Assembly (NCBI GenBank): GCA_963726295.1
Contig: CAVSBW010000001.1
Coordinates: forward strand, 124,001-188,000
Direction: 5' to 3'
Length of the DNA stretch: 64,000 nucleotides
From: DASSQJ01 sp963726295
Lineage (GTDB): Bacteria > Actinomycetota > Actinomycetes > Actinomycetales > Dermatophilaceae
The notes beneath the pieces were generated by a model. The model was not told the origin of the DNA and searched no databases. It saw only the letters and a list, made by a program, of their open reading frames with translations. The translations under genes and the position numbers were made by a program. Each line of letters starts with the position of its first letter. Within the stretch, counting starts at the first letter, position 1. Of this stretch, positions 1 to 8,474 are shown one piece after another.

Positions 1-70
1 GCACGTCGCACACGGGTGTTCCTTCTACGGCGCAGTCGTGGTCGTGATCAACGCCAGCGCTGCGCTCTAG
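1..70 (+). CDS. Possible C-terminal fragment of a truncated gene
   Basis: The second forward frame is open from the window edge to a TAG at 68-70 and would encode about 22 residues ending in GAVVVVINASAAL. The hydrophobic valine run looks protein-like, but the fragment is far too short to name. The upstream part lies outside the window. It could equally be chance in this GC-rich sequence. Confidence 0.25.
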   Translation, partial: HVAHGCSFYGAVVVVINASAAL

Positions 71-735
71 CCCACGACGATCCTTGCCGTCCGGCGCGCG
101 CTCATCCCGGAACGTCAGGATGCTCGGCCGTGGCGTGCCACCGCACCAAGTGATCGTCACGGAGACTCCGTCCGTCCGGCCGCTGCCGGAGCGCCCGGGA
201 CAGGGCCACAGGCGAGCTCGACCTCGAGACCCTCACCATCGGCCCGAGCCCGACTGGTGGGTCAGGTGATTCTTCGCCGACCTCCCGGCGCGCGGGGCTC
301 GCGCCGGCCGCGCCACGAGGTGCGCTCCCCCCATCGCGCAGGGCGGCGGCGGTCTGGTGCAGACCTACTCGCAGGACATGGCGGCCAAGAAGTCGTCGGC
401 CTCGCACCTCCACAACGCGACTCGTTCAGTCGTCGAGGAGGCGGGATCCGAGGGCGTCGGACCGAAGGACGGTAATCACCCCTGGCGCGAACCGAGGTCG
501 AGTCCATCTGACTCGGTCGGGTGATGCGTTGTGCCACAACGTGGCCCGATATGACTAGTCAGAATGACAGCTTGATGACGGAAGACTGACACCCCCCTGA
601 CGTCGTGATGAGTGAAGCCACACGCTCGGGTGACAGAGTCGACGACTCGCTCGCCAACAGCCCTCCGGGGGAGTGACATATGCCACTGGTGAGCGCCTGC
701 AGGGAGGCGCCCCGACCAAAGGGTGATGAGTCGCC
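71..735. other. Gene-poor region upstream of the secreted multicopper cluster
   Basis: No convincing complete gene is visible. Two stretches look like decayed coding sequence in different frames. Around 196-240 one frame reads RATGELDLETLTI, which resembles the start of a STAS-type anti-anti-sigma domain. Around 355-524 another frame reads LVQTYSQDMAAKKSSASH and ends at TGA 522-524. Neither has a good start signal and they are interrupted by stops, so gene remnants are possible but not shown. The last 200 bases are less GC-rich, contain palindromes and probably carry the promoter of the downstream cluster. Confidence 0.4.
527..561. promoter_or_regulatory. Two palindromes upstream of the cluster, possible operators
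   Basis: CGTTGTG-C-CACAACG (527-541) is a perfect 7+1+7 palindrome and TGACTAGTCA (552-561) is a perfect 10-bp palindrome. They are 10 bases apart and about 175 bases before the first gene. Such sites often bind dimeric regulators. Neither matches the CsoR or CopY boxes I know, so the regulator is unknown. Confidence 0.3.
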
Positions 736-784
736 ATGCAGGGAACCGACTCCGTCAAGGGCTCGAACGGCACGACGTGGATGA
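680..784 (+). CDS. Possible 34-codon leader ORF
   Basis: An ATG at 680 is preceded by GGGGGAG with a 6-base gap, a better ribosome site than the one in front of the large gene at 736. The reading frame encodes about 34 residues beginning MPLVSACREAPRPKGDE and ends at a TGA at 782-784, overlapping the first codons of the large gene in another frame. It may be a leader peptide or chance. There is no homology that I recognise. Confidence 0.2.
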   Translation: MPLVSACREAPRPKGDESPCREPTPSRARTARRG

Positions 785-3700
785 CACGGCGCGGACGCAA
801 CGGCACCGGTCACGACCGGTCCGGCTCCGTCGTCGATCGACGCCCCACGTCCGGATGGCGACGCCTCGTGACGCTCATCGGCACGGCGGCGCTCGCCGTG
901 GGCACCGCAGCGGTGCCCGTGCTGAGCGCGGCGCCCGCCGCGGCCGCCGACCCCGTCCCGGGGCACGTGCGCTTCGACGCCGTCAACGCCCGAACCGAGC
1001 CGAACGCCCCGAACGGCGCCACCGTCAAGGGCGAGCCGATCACGCCGGCGGACCCTGACCTTCCCGCCTACCGGTACCTCATCAACCTCGACAACAGCGG
1101 AAAGGGCGAGACGCCCAAGAGCCCCGCCGACGGCAGCGACTGCTCTCCTGCGGGCGCCAACTACCCGCAGAGCTGCCTCTGGCCCTCGATCACCCAGGAC
1201 CCGGGTGCCGCGCCGATCGTCGCGCAGGGCACGAGCGACGACTTCGCCGGCGGTGCGCGGATCGCCCTCGACGAGGGTGACTACCTGGTCTCCGTGCTCG
1301 CCGACGGCTACAAGCTCGACGGCGAGCACTTCCACGTCGACGCAGGTGGAGACCTCGACGTGACCGTGCAGCTGCAGCCGCACCCGCTGCCCGACTCGAC
1401 GCTGCGGGCCCAGGTCTTCCTCGACGAGGCGTCCACCAACGGCGCCATCGACAACGGCGAGCCGGGCCTCGAGGGCTTCCAGGGCCACGTCAACGACACC
1501 CTCGGTGAGATCACGACCGACGTCTACGGCAACCCGCTGTGCACCACGTACGTCGGGGAGAACAACAGCGGCCCGAACCCGGACTACTCGATCCCCTCGT
1601 CGGCCCTGGATGCAGACGGCAACCCGGTCGTCGACCAAGCCGGCGGCAAGTGCTTCAGCGACAGCACCGGCATGCTCACCATCCCGCACCTCGGAACCAA
1701 CCGGTACGTCACGTACGTCATCCCGCCGAACGGCTCGGGCTACCTGCAGACAACGACCCTCGAGGGCAACCACGACTGGGACACCTGGCTGATGGAGGGC
1801 TCCACGGGCTACGACACCGAGTTCACCATCGGAGGTGAGCCGGTTCCGGCCCCGCAGTTCGGCTTCGTCAAGCCGCACAACGACCTCCCGACCACCGGTG
1901 GCGCCACCGTCAAGGGCGTCGTCGTCGGCGTCAAGCAGTACTACCCGCCCGTGGGTGGCAGCTTCAACTACTTCTGGGGCAGCACGGGCAGCAAGCTCGA
2001 CGCGCCGATCGCCGACCCCATCCTCTCGCTCAACGACCTGGGCAACGGCGACCAGGCCGTCTGGGTCGGGCGCGGCGGCGCCGACGGCAGCTTCTCGATC
2101 CCGAACGTCCCCGACGGCAGCTACATGCTGACGTGGTGGGACGAGCCGCAGAACTACATCCTCCAGCTCGTCCAGGTGACCGTCGCCAACGGCCAGACGG
2201 TCGACCTCAAGCAGCTGCCGCTCACCGGCTGGTGGACCCAGCTCGACGGCCACGTGTTCCTCGACGCCAACAAGAACGGCAAGTGGGACTTCACCGACAC
2301 GAACAAGAACGGGCACTGGGACGCCGGCGAGGGCGAGCAGCCCGTAAAGGAGTTCCCGCTGACCCTGCGCCACAAGGACAACTCGCTCATGGACCGCGGC
2401 AGCAACGCCGTGGCGACCGACATCGACGGCTACTACACGTTCGAGAGCGCCTACCCGCTCTCCGAGTGGACCGTGATGGAGGCGTACTCCGACAACTTCT
2501 ACACGACCGGCGTCACCTACCAGGCCGACAACCAGCCCACGCCGACGACGGTCAAGGGCGCGGGTGTCGACATCAGCACCCTCAACATCATCGGCCTCTC
2601 CGGCCGGGTCGACTGGGGCGTGCAGAAGTACAACGCCAGCGCGGGCGAGAACGGCGGCATCGTCGGCTCGATCAGCTACGACACCACGCGCAACGAGCTC
2701 GACCCGCAGTACGCCGCCACCGAGGACTGGCAGCCGGGTGTCCCGAACATCCCGGTCAAGCTCTACGCGCCGGAGCCGTGCCCCGCCAGCGGCACGCCGT
2801 GTGACCCGACCGGACGCTACCTGCTCGACACCGACGGCTCGGTCAAGAAGGGCAAGCTGCTCAACTCCTACCTCTCCGAGCACTGGAGCCGCCCGACCGG
2901 GTGCACCGCCCGCAACGTCGACGGTGTCCCGCTGACCCACGGCACCGAGGGCGAGGAGTACGTCCTCGCCGACAACCAGGGCACCGACGGTGAGTGCATC
3001 GCGGCGCTCCCGCAGGGCGTCCAGATCGGCACCTACGCCACCGACCAGGGCACCGCCGACGCGAACTTCGGCGCCACCGTGGACGGCAACTACGGCTTCG
3101 GCGACGGCTGTGTCGACGGCACCCTCGACGCGAGCGACCCCGAGAACCCGACGTGCACCGACGGCAGCGGGACCGACGTTCCGTTCACCGCCCTCGACGC
3201 GGGTGACTACCTCGTCTCCATCGAGGTGCCCGAGGACGCCTCCGGCACGCCCGAGTACCAGGTGACCTCCGAGGAGGACATCAACGTCGGCCGTGGCGAC
3301 ACCGTGGTGCCGCAGGTCCCGCCGCCGTCGTGCGCCGGCCCGCTGCACACCGTCGACCTCGAAGGCGACGGCACCGACGGCTACGCCCAGCAGACCAGCG
3401 CCACCAACCCGGACATCCCGGCCGGCGTGACCGTGCCCGGCTCGACCGCCGTGCACAACCCGACCTTCCTGGACATGGGCGGCTCGCCCTACGAGGGCAC
3501 CCCGCGTCCGCGCTGCGACACCAAGCTCGTCGACCTCTCGAACGGCAAGTCGATCGTGCCCATGTTCCACCTGTTCACCGACGTCCCGATCCCATCGCGC
3601 CTGCGCGGCCTGATCGTCGACGACCTGAACTTCTCCACCGACAACCGCAGCATCCTGCTCGGTGACAAGGCTGGCGCGGCCCACACGCCGGTCGGCATCT

Positions 3701-6700
3701 ACGACTTCAACAACCGGCTCGTCCACACCGTCGAGTCCGACTTCAACGGCTACTACGACGTGCTGATGCCGTCGACCGACCACATCAACTGCCCGACGCC
3801 GGCCGGTGTCTGCGGTGGGATGTACCGGTTCGTCGGCAACGACCCCGGCATCCCGGGAGCGCTCAACGCCAACTACAACCCGCGGTTCCGGACCATCGCC
3901 ACCGAGTTCGAGGCGATCCCGGGCGTGACCATCCCGACCGACCTCGCACCCACCCAGGTGGGCGTCAGCCTCGGCGTGCCCGGCTCCGGCCCCACCACGG
4001 TCCAGTGCCTGGTCAACGAGGCTGCGCCCCAGCTGTTCGCCGTCTCGACGCCGTTCATCCGGTCCTCCGCGGCAGCGGGTACGGCCCGCCGGGTGACGAT
4101 CGACGGCTACGGCTTCGGCGACACCGCGGGCACCAACGGCAAGGTGACCCTCGGCAGCACGGCGATGTCGATCGTGAGCTGGAGCAACACCAGGATCGTC
4201 GCCGAGGTGCCCACGACTGTTGCGGGCGGCCAGCACACCCTCGCGGTGACCGGCGACAACGGGAAGAAGACCGTGAACGGCCTCACCTTCCACGTCATCG
4301 GCGGCTCCGGCTCGTCCAACGTGAACGTGTACGAGGTCGGACCGGGCGGCCACTCCGCGTTCACCAACACCTCGGGCACCCGGACCGCCACCTCGAAGTA
4401 CGACCCCACGAGCGCCGGTAGCCAGACCGGCACCGCCGGCGTAAGCCACGCGATCCAGAACGCCCTCGACGACGCCGCGGACGACCGGGCGCCGGGCGGA
4501 GCGCGGGCCAGCGGCAGCGACCTCGTCGTCGTCTACCCGAACGCGCCGACTGCGGGCAACCCGCGTGGTGCCTACTACGAGAACCTCGTGGTCTCCAACC
4601 CGGTCAAGCTCCAGGGCACCGGCGCGGGCGGCTTCCAGGGCCCGAACGCCAACAGCCCGTACGTGCCCGGCACGATCCTCGACGGTGGCGCCTTCGGTGG
4701 GGACACCGACCTGGCCACCGACTGGTTCACCCGGGTCGGCGGCATGACGTGGGTCGGCAACCAGACCGTCAGCGACGGCGCGGTGGTCTACCTGCTCGCA
4801 CCCTCCTCGAACACGTTCTCCACGAGCTCGAGTGCGTTCACACCCGCGATCGACGGGTTCGACATCCGCGGCGGTGACCAGCAGGGCTTCCCGGGCAACA
4901 TCAACGACCTCACCGGCCAGCCCACCGGCCTGCCGGCGAACATCGTGACCCAGGGCGGAGCGGTCTTCGCCAATGCGTCGGTGCACCAGCTGCAGGTGAC
5001 CAACAACGTCGTCGAGAACAACGGCGGCGGCTACGGGACCATCCGCATCGGCACGCCGGACCTGCCGGCACCCGACACCGACCAGGACAACGACGGGGTG
5101 CGGATCGCGAACAACCGGATCGTCCAGAACGCGGGCACGAACCTCGCGGGCGCCATCGGGATCTTCGCCGGCTCCAACGGCTACGAGGTGTCCGGCAACG
5201 ACATCTGCGGCAACTTCTCGCTCGAGTACGGCGGCGGGGTCAGTGTCTACGGCCTCAGCCCGGACGGGTCGATCCACCACAACCGGATCACGCTGAACAA
5301 CTCCAACGACGAGGGCGCCGGCATCATGATCGCCGGTCAGATCTCGCCCAACCCGGACGACCTGTCGCCGGGCACCGGCCCGGTCTCGATCCACCACAAC
5401 CGGATCCAGGGCAACCTCGCCAACGACGACGGCGGCGGCATCCGCTTCCTCCAGGCCGGGAACTTCCCGATGGACGTGTCCAACAACGTCATCGCGGGCA
5501 ACGTCTCGACCCACGAGGGCGCCGGCATCAGCCTCAACGACGCCCCGGACGTCCGGATCGTCAACAACACGATCATGGACAACATCACGACGGCCACCGC
5601 CGTGACGTCCACCGGCATCCCGGCCCCCGTCGGTGTGTCCTCGTCGCAGAACAGCGTGCAGCTCCAGGCCACACTGGGGACCGGTGCGCCGACCTTCAGC
5701 AGGCCGACGCTGTTCAACAACGTCTTCTGGAACAACCGGGCCGGGTCGCGGAGCAACGGGACCGTCCTCGGCATCGGGCTGCCCGGTGACGCCACGGCCA
5801 TCGACTACTGGGACGTCGGTCTCGGTGACGGGCCCGGCGACATCGCCGTCGCCAACTCCGTCATCCAGCAGACGCAGGGCACCCACACGTTCGACGACCA
5901 GGGCGGCAACGTCCAGAGCGACCCGAAGGTGAAGTCCGCCTGGGTGCCCTCGGTGATGTTCGCGACCTGGCGCCAGAACCCGGCGTTCGTCGACTCGACC
6001 CTCGTCGCCCCCGGGCCGGAGGTGCCGGCCGACCTCATGGGTGACTACCACCTCTCCGGGTGCCCGGACTCGTCCGCGTGCGACATCGGGGCTCTCAGCA
6101 GGGCCAGCGTGACCGCGCCGACCACCGACATCGACGACCAGCAGCGCACCGCGCCGCTCGACGCCGGGGCCGACGAGATCGTGCAGGCGCCGCCGCCCCC
6201 GCCGCCGCCGGCGACCAACGCGTTCCTGTTCTCCACCATCGGCAACGCGACCGTCCCCGGTGTCCCGGCCCCCGCCGACGACTCTGACGCCTACCGCTGG
6301 GACGGGACCGCCTACAGCCGGGTGGTCGACGCGACGAACTACGGCGTCCCGGCGTCGGCCAACGTCGACGGGTTCGCCCACGTGGACGACACGCACTTCT
6401 ACGTCTCGTTCGCCGGCGACACCACGGTGGCTGTGACGGGTGGCAGCCCGCTCGCGGTCCAGGACGAGGACGTCCTGTACTGGGACGGCAACGCGTGGAG
6501 CGTCTTCTTCGACGGCACGGCCCACGGGATGACGCACAACCAGCTGGACGTCAACGCCATCGGCGTCCGGGGCGGCGTGCTCTACTTCGCCACCCTCGGT
6601 GCCAAGAACCCGCCGGGAGTGACCGGCAAGGCCGACGACGCCGACGTCTACAGCTGGAACGGCACGAGCTACGCACGGGTGCTCGACGCGAGCGACTACG

Positions 6701-6954
6701 GCGTGGCCAGCAACGCACGGGCCGACGGCGCGGTCATGGCCGACGCCACCCACTGGCGGTTCTCGTTCAGCAGCAACACCTCGCTGCCGGGCCTGGGCCC
6801 CGTCGACGACGAGGACATCGTCGAGCTCGACACCACCACGAAGAAGTGGACGACGTGGTTCGACGGCACCGCCCACGGGCTGACCACGAACAACCACGAC
6901 ATCGACGCCTTCTCGATGCCGGGTGGCGCGACCGCACCGGCGGCGACGCCATGA
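736..6954 (+). CDS. Giant secreted multidomain protein (SdrD-B-like, IPT/TIG, beta-helix, four-repeat C-terminus)
   Basis: A 2072-residue exported protein. A basic N-terminus (about 1-42) is followed by a hydrophobic segment and an Ala-rich cleavage region near residue 72 (APAAAADP). Residues about 80-1090 contain several carboxypeptidase-regulatory/SdrD-B-like modules, including a calcium-type pair DANKNGKWD and DTNKNGHWD near 509-525. Residues about 1099-1190 form an IPT/TIG domain (VTIDGYGFGD). Residues about 1230-1750 are a right-handed parallel beta-helix rich in N-N and HHNRI rungs. A polyproline linker near 1818-1825 precedes a C-terminal four-repeat module shared with the gene at 9784. 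There is no LPXTG motif or C-terminal anchor. As first gene of a cluster with multicopper-fold proteins and CopCD, it may be a surface scaffold or carbohydrate-binding protein; no enzymatic residues are evident. The ATG at 736 has only a weak ribosome site, and an in-frame ATG at 781 is possible. Confidence 0.85.
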   Translation: MQGTDSVKGSNGTTWMTRRGRNGTGHDRSGSVVDRRPTSGWRRLVTLIGTAALAVGTAAVPVLSAAPAAAADPVPGHVRFDAVNARTEPNAPNGATVKGEPITPADPDLPAYRYLINLDNSGKGETPKSPADGSDCSPAGANYPQSCLWPSITQDPGAAPIVAQGTSDDFAGGARIALDEGDYLVSVLADGYKLDGEHFHVDAGGDLDVTVQLQPHPLPDSTLRAQVFLDEASTNGAIDNGEPGLEGFQGHVNDTLGEITTDVYGNPLCTTYVGENNSGPNPDYSIPSSALDADGNPVVDQAGGKCFSDSTGMLTIPHLGTNRYVTYVIPPNGSGYLQTTTLEGNHDWDTWLMEGSTGYDTEFTIGGEPVPAPQFGFVKPHNDLPTTGGATVKGVVVGVKQYYPPVGGSFNYFWGSTGSKLDAPIADPILSLNDLGNGDQAVWVGRGGADGSFSIPNVPDGSYMLTWWDEPQNYILQLVQVTVANGQTVDLKQLPLTGWWTQLDGHVFLDANKNGKWDFTDTNKNGHWDAGEGEQPVKEFPLTLRHKDNSLMDRGSNAVATDIDGYYTFESAYPLSEWTVMEAYSDNFYTTGVTYQADNQPTPTTVKGAGVDISTLNIIGLSGRVDWGVQKYNASAGENGGIVGSISYDTTRNELDPQYAATEDWQPGVPNIPVKLYAPEPCPASGTPCDPTGRYLLDTDGSVKKGKLLNSYLSEHWSRPTGCTARNVDGVPLTHGTEGEEYVLADNQGTDGECIAALPQGVQIGTYATDQGTADANFGATVDGNYGFGDGCVDGTLDASDPENPTCTDGSGTDVPFTALDAGDYLVSIEVPEDASGTPEYQVTSEEDINVGRGDTVVPQVPPPSCAGPLHTVDLEGDGTDGYAQQTSATNPDIPAGVTVPGSTAVHNPTFLDMGGSPYEGTPRPRCDTKLVDLSNGKSIVPMFHLFTDVPIPSRLRGLIVDDLNFSTDNRSILLGDKAGAAHTPVGIYDFNNRLVHTVESDFNGYYDVLMPSTDHINCPTPAGVCGGMYRFVGNDPGIPGALNANYNPRFRTIATEFEAIPGVTIPTDLAPTQVGVSLGVPGSGPTTVQCLVNEAAPQLFAVSTPFIRSSAAAGTARRVTIDGYGFGDTAGTNGKVTLGSTAMSIVSWSNTRIVAEVPTTVAGGQHTLAVTGDNGKKTVNGLTFHVIGGSGSSNVNVYEVGPGGHSAFTNTSGTRTATSKYDPTSAGSQTGTAGVSHAIQNALDDAADDRAPGGARASGSDLVVVYPNAPTAGNPRGAYYENLVVSNPVKLQGTGAGGFQGPNANSPYVPGTILDGGAFGGDTDLATDWFTRVGGMTWVGNQTVSDGAVVYLLAPSSNTFSTSSSAFTPAIDGFDIRGGDQQGFPGNINDLTGQPTGLPANIVTQGGAVFANASVHQLQVTNNVVENNGGGYGTIRIGTPDLPAPDTDQDNDGVRIANNRIVQNAGTNLAGAIGIFAGSNGYEVSGNDICGNFSLEYGGGVSVYGLSPDGSIHHNRITLNNSNDEGAGIMIAGQISPNPDDLSPGTGPVSIHHNRIQGNLANDDGGGIRFLQAGNFPMDVSNNVIAGNVSTHEGAGISLNDAPDVRIVNNTIMDNITTATAVTSTGIPAPVGVSSSQNSVQLQATLGTGAPTFSRPTLFNNVFWNNRAGSRSNGTVLGIGLPGDATAIDYWDVGLGDGPGDIAVANSVIQQTQGTHTFDDQGGNVQSDPKVKSAWVPSVMFATWRQNPAFVDSTLVAPGPEVPADLMGDYHLSGCPDSSACDIGALSRASVTAPTTDIDDQQRTAPLDAGADEIVQAPPPPPPPATNAFLFSTIGNATVPGVPAPADDSDAYRWDGTAYSRVVDATNYGVPASANVDGFAHVDDTHFYVSFAGDTTVAVTGGSPLAVQDEDVLYWDGNAWSVFFDGTAHGMTHNQLDVNAIGVRGGVLYFATLGAKNPPGVTGKADDADVYSWNGTSYARVLDASDYGVASNARADGAVMADATHWRFSFSSNTSLPGLGPVDDEDIVELDTTTKKWTTWFDGTAHGLTTNNHDIDAFSMPGGATAPAATP
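6223..6930 (+). repeat. C-terminal module of four degenerate ~55-aa repeats (copy 1)
   Basis: Encodes four imperfect repeats with the pattern F-x-F-S/T...G...D-(D/E)-D-V-x-x-W-N/D-G...D-(A/G)...G...(N/D)-D-(V/I)-(D/N)-A, for example DEDVLYWDGNAWSVFFDGTA. The same module ends the protein at 9784-12807, and the two share long near-identical stretches. The regular beta-rich periodicity suggests a small propeller or beta-sandwich. It may target or assemble the two proteins together. Confidence 0.75.
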
Positions 6955-7013
6955 GCCGCCGGGCCCGGGGCGTGAGGCCCGAGCACACATCCAGCACACG
7001 ACAGGGAGACGTC

Positions 7014-8474
7014 ATGAGCGGTTCAGGGCCGGAGGCCACGGGAGTCGCCCGCACCGCCGGGCGGGTGGGCAGCGCGCTCGGGTCGCTCCGGGTGAACCGG
7101 AGGGGCGCCTTCGGCCTCCTCGGTGGCGCGGCGGCGGCCGTGGGTGCCGCCGCCTGGGCGGGGCCACTGCTCCTTCCGGAGCAGGCGGTGGCCTCCATCG
7201 GCGACCCGGCGAACCTCTACCTCGCCGGGACGGACGGCTGGATCCACCTGCCGGCGACACCGAAGATCGGCGTCTTCCACCCCGACGTGCTCGCACCCGC
7301 CGGCCTGACGACGTACATCTTCGGGTTCCGCAACGTCACGGGGATGTCGGACCAGCAGCGGCTGAACCAGAAGAACAAGGCCCAGCACTCGGCCCCGCTG
7401 TTCTGGACCAACCAGTACGACGGCAACCCCGACCACGAGTTCCGCGTTCAGCTGACCAACCTCGGGCTGGCGCTGCGGCCCGACCTCTTCGACGCCCACA
7501 CCCTCCACTGGCACGGGTTCCGCAACGTCATCCCGTTCTACGACGGCGAGCCCTCGGGGTCGGTGTCGGTGCCGGCGGGCAACGAGTTCACCTACGTGTA
7601 CCGCCCCCGCGAACCCGGGACGTACATGTACCACTGCCACGTCGAGGACGTGGAGCACGTGCACATGGGAATGACCGGGCTGCTCTTCGTCCGGCCGGTC
7701 CAGAACCAGGGCGCGGGAGCCGCGGTCAAGGCCCGCGTGGCCTACCCCGCCGGGGACACGGTGCCCGCGGGCACACCGATGGGCTACGTCTACAACGACG
7801 GGGTCGCGGCCTACGGCGCCGGCTCTACGGCGTACGACCGCGAGTTCGCCATGTTCCTCTCCGAGGTGTGGGCCGAGGCGCACTGGGCCGACGCCCACAT
7901 CCAGCTGCCGGAGTGGAGCGACTACCGCGCGGACTTCGCACTCCTCAACGGTCGCGTCTACCCCGACACCATCGCACCGAACGGGTCGATCGACCCGTAC
8001 AACCCGGTGCACGCCGCCGACGGCGACCTCATCGCCCCCACCGACGGGACGACGACCTACGACAACCTGAAGTACCAGCCCCACTCCTCGCTCGTCACGT
8101 GCAACGCGGGAGAGCGGGTGGCCCTGCGCTTCTCGAACCTCGGCTTCCGCGAGTCGGCGATGACGATCACCGGCATCCGGATGCGGGTGGTCGGCCGTGA
8201 CGCCACCCCGATGCGGGGCAAGGACAGCACCGACACCTCGTACGAGACCGACACGGTCAACGTCGGGCCGGGCGAGAGCTACGACGTGATCTTCACGGCG
8301 CCGCCGAAGTCGGGACCCGGTCACGACACCTACTACCTGTACAACCGCTCTTTGCCCCGCTCCAACAACCTGGCGCCCGGCGGCTTCGGCGGGCAGGCGA
8401 CCGAGATCCACGTCTACGCCGACGGCGTCACGCCGCAGGCCTACCCCAACGACCTGGGAGGGATGTCGGCATGA
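7014..8474 (+). CDS. Exported multicopper oxidase-fold protein, domain 1 copper sites intact (MCO-A)
   Basis: 486 residues with a twin-arginine-like signal (VNRRGAFGLLGG, about 28-40), consistent with export of a folded cofactor protein. Domain 1 carries HTLHWHG at about 162-168 (motif I) and YHCHVEDVEHVHMGM at 206-220. The second is a motif-II HxH whose middle residue is Cys, with downstream His and Met that could form a type 1 copper site, as in two-domain oxidases. Domain 2 keeps the cupredoxin framework (IRMRVVGRDA) but has no HPxH or HCH motif, so it cannot complete a trinuclear centre alone. The ATG at 7014 has GGGAG upstream; extension further upstream lacks support. It overlaps the next gene by ATGA. 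The next gene holds the missing domain-2 motifs. Confidence 0.88.
   Translation: MSGSGPEATGVARTAGRVGSALGSLRVNRRGAFGLLGGAAAAVGAAAWAGPLLLPEQAVASIGDPANLYLAGTDGWIHLPATPKIGVFHPDVLAPAGLTTYIFGFRNVTGMSDQQRLNQKNKAQHSAPLFWTNQYDGNPDHEFRVQLTNLGLALRPDLFDAHTLHWHGFRNVIPFYDGEPSGSVSVPAGNEFTYVYRPREPGTYMYHCHVEDVEHVHMGMTGLLFVRPVQNQGAGAAVKARVAYPAGDTVPAGTPMGYVYNDGVAAYGAGSTAYDREFAMFLSEVWAEAHWADAHIQLPEWSDYRADFALLNGRVYPDTIAPNGSIDPYNPVHAADGDLIAPTDGTTTYDNLKYQPHSSLVTCNAGERVALRFSNLGFRESAMTITGIRMRVVGRDATPMRGKDSTDTSYETDTVNVGPGESYDVIFTAPPKSGPGHDTYYLYNRSLPRSNNLAPGGFGGQATEIHVYADGVTPQAYPNDLGGMSA

Noticed and set aside
600..675. C-rich and CTCC-GGG-GGAG sequences considered as a CsoR-type copper operator
   Set aside because: They do not match the known pseudo-palindromic CsoR box closely enough to call.
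559..6999. A 2146-codon open frame antisense to the giant secreted gene
   Set aside because: It is rich in V, R, G and D in a pattern expected from the complement of high-GC codons. It has no domains, and the sense frame has a signal peptide and recognisable modules.
6495..7013. Upstream extension of the first oxidase gene
   Set aside because: The open frame overlaps the giant gene and encodes Arg-rich nonsense. The ATG at 7014 has a ribosome site and opens a twin-arginine signal.
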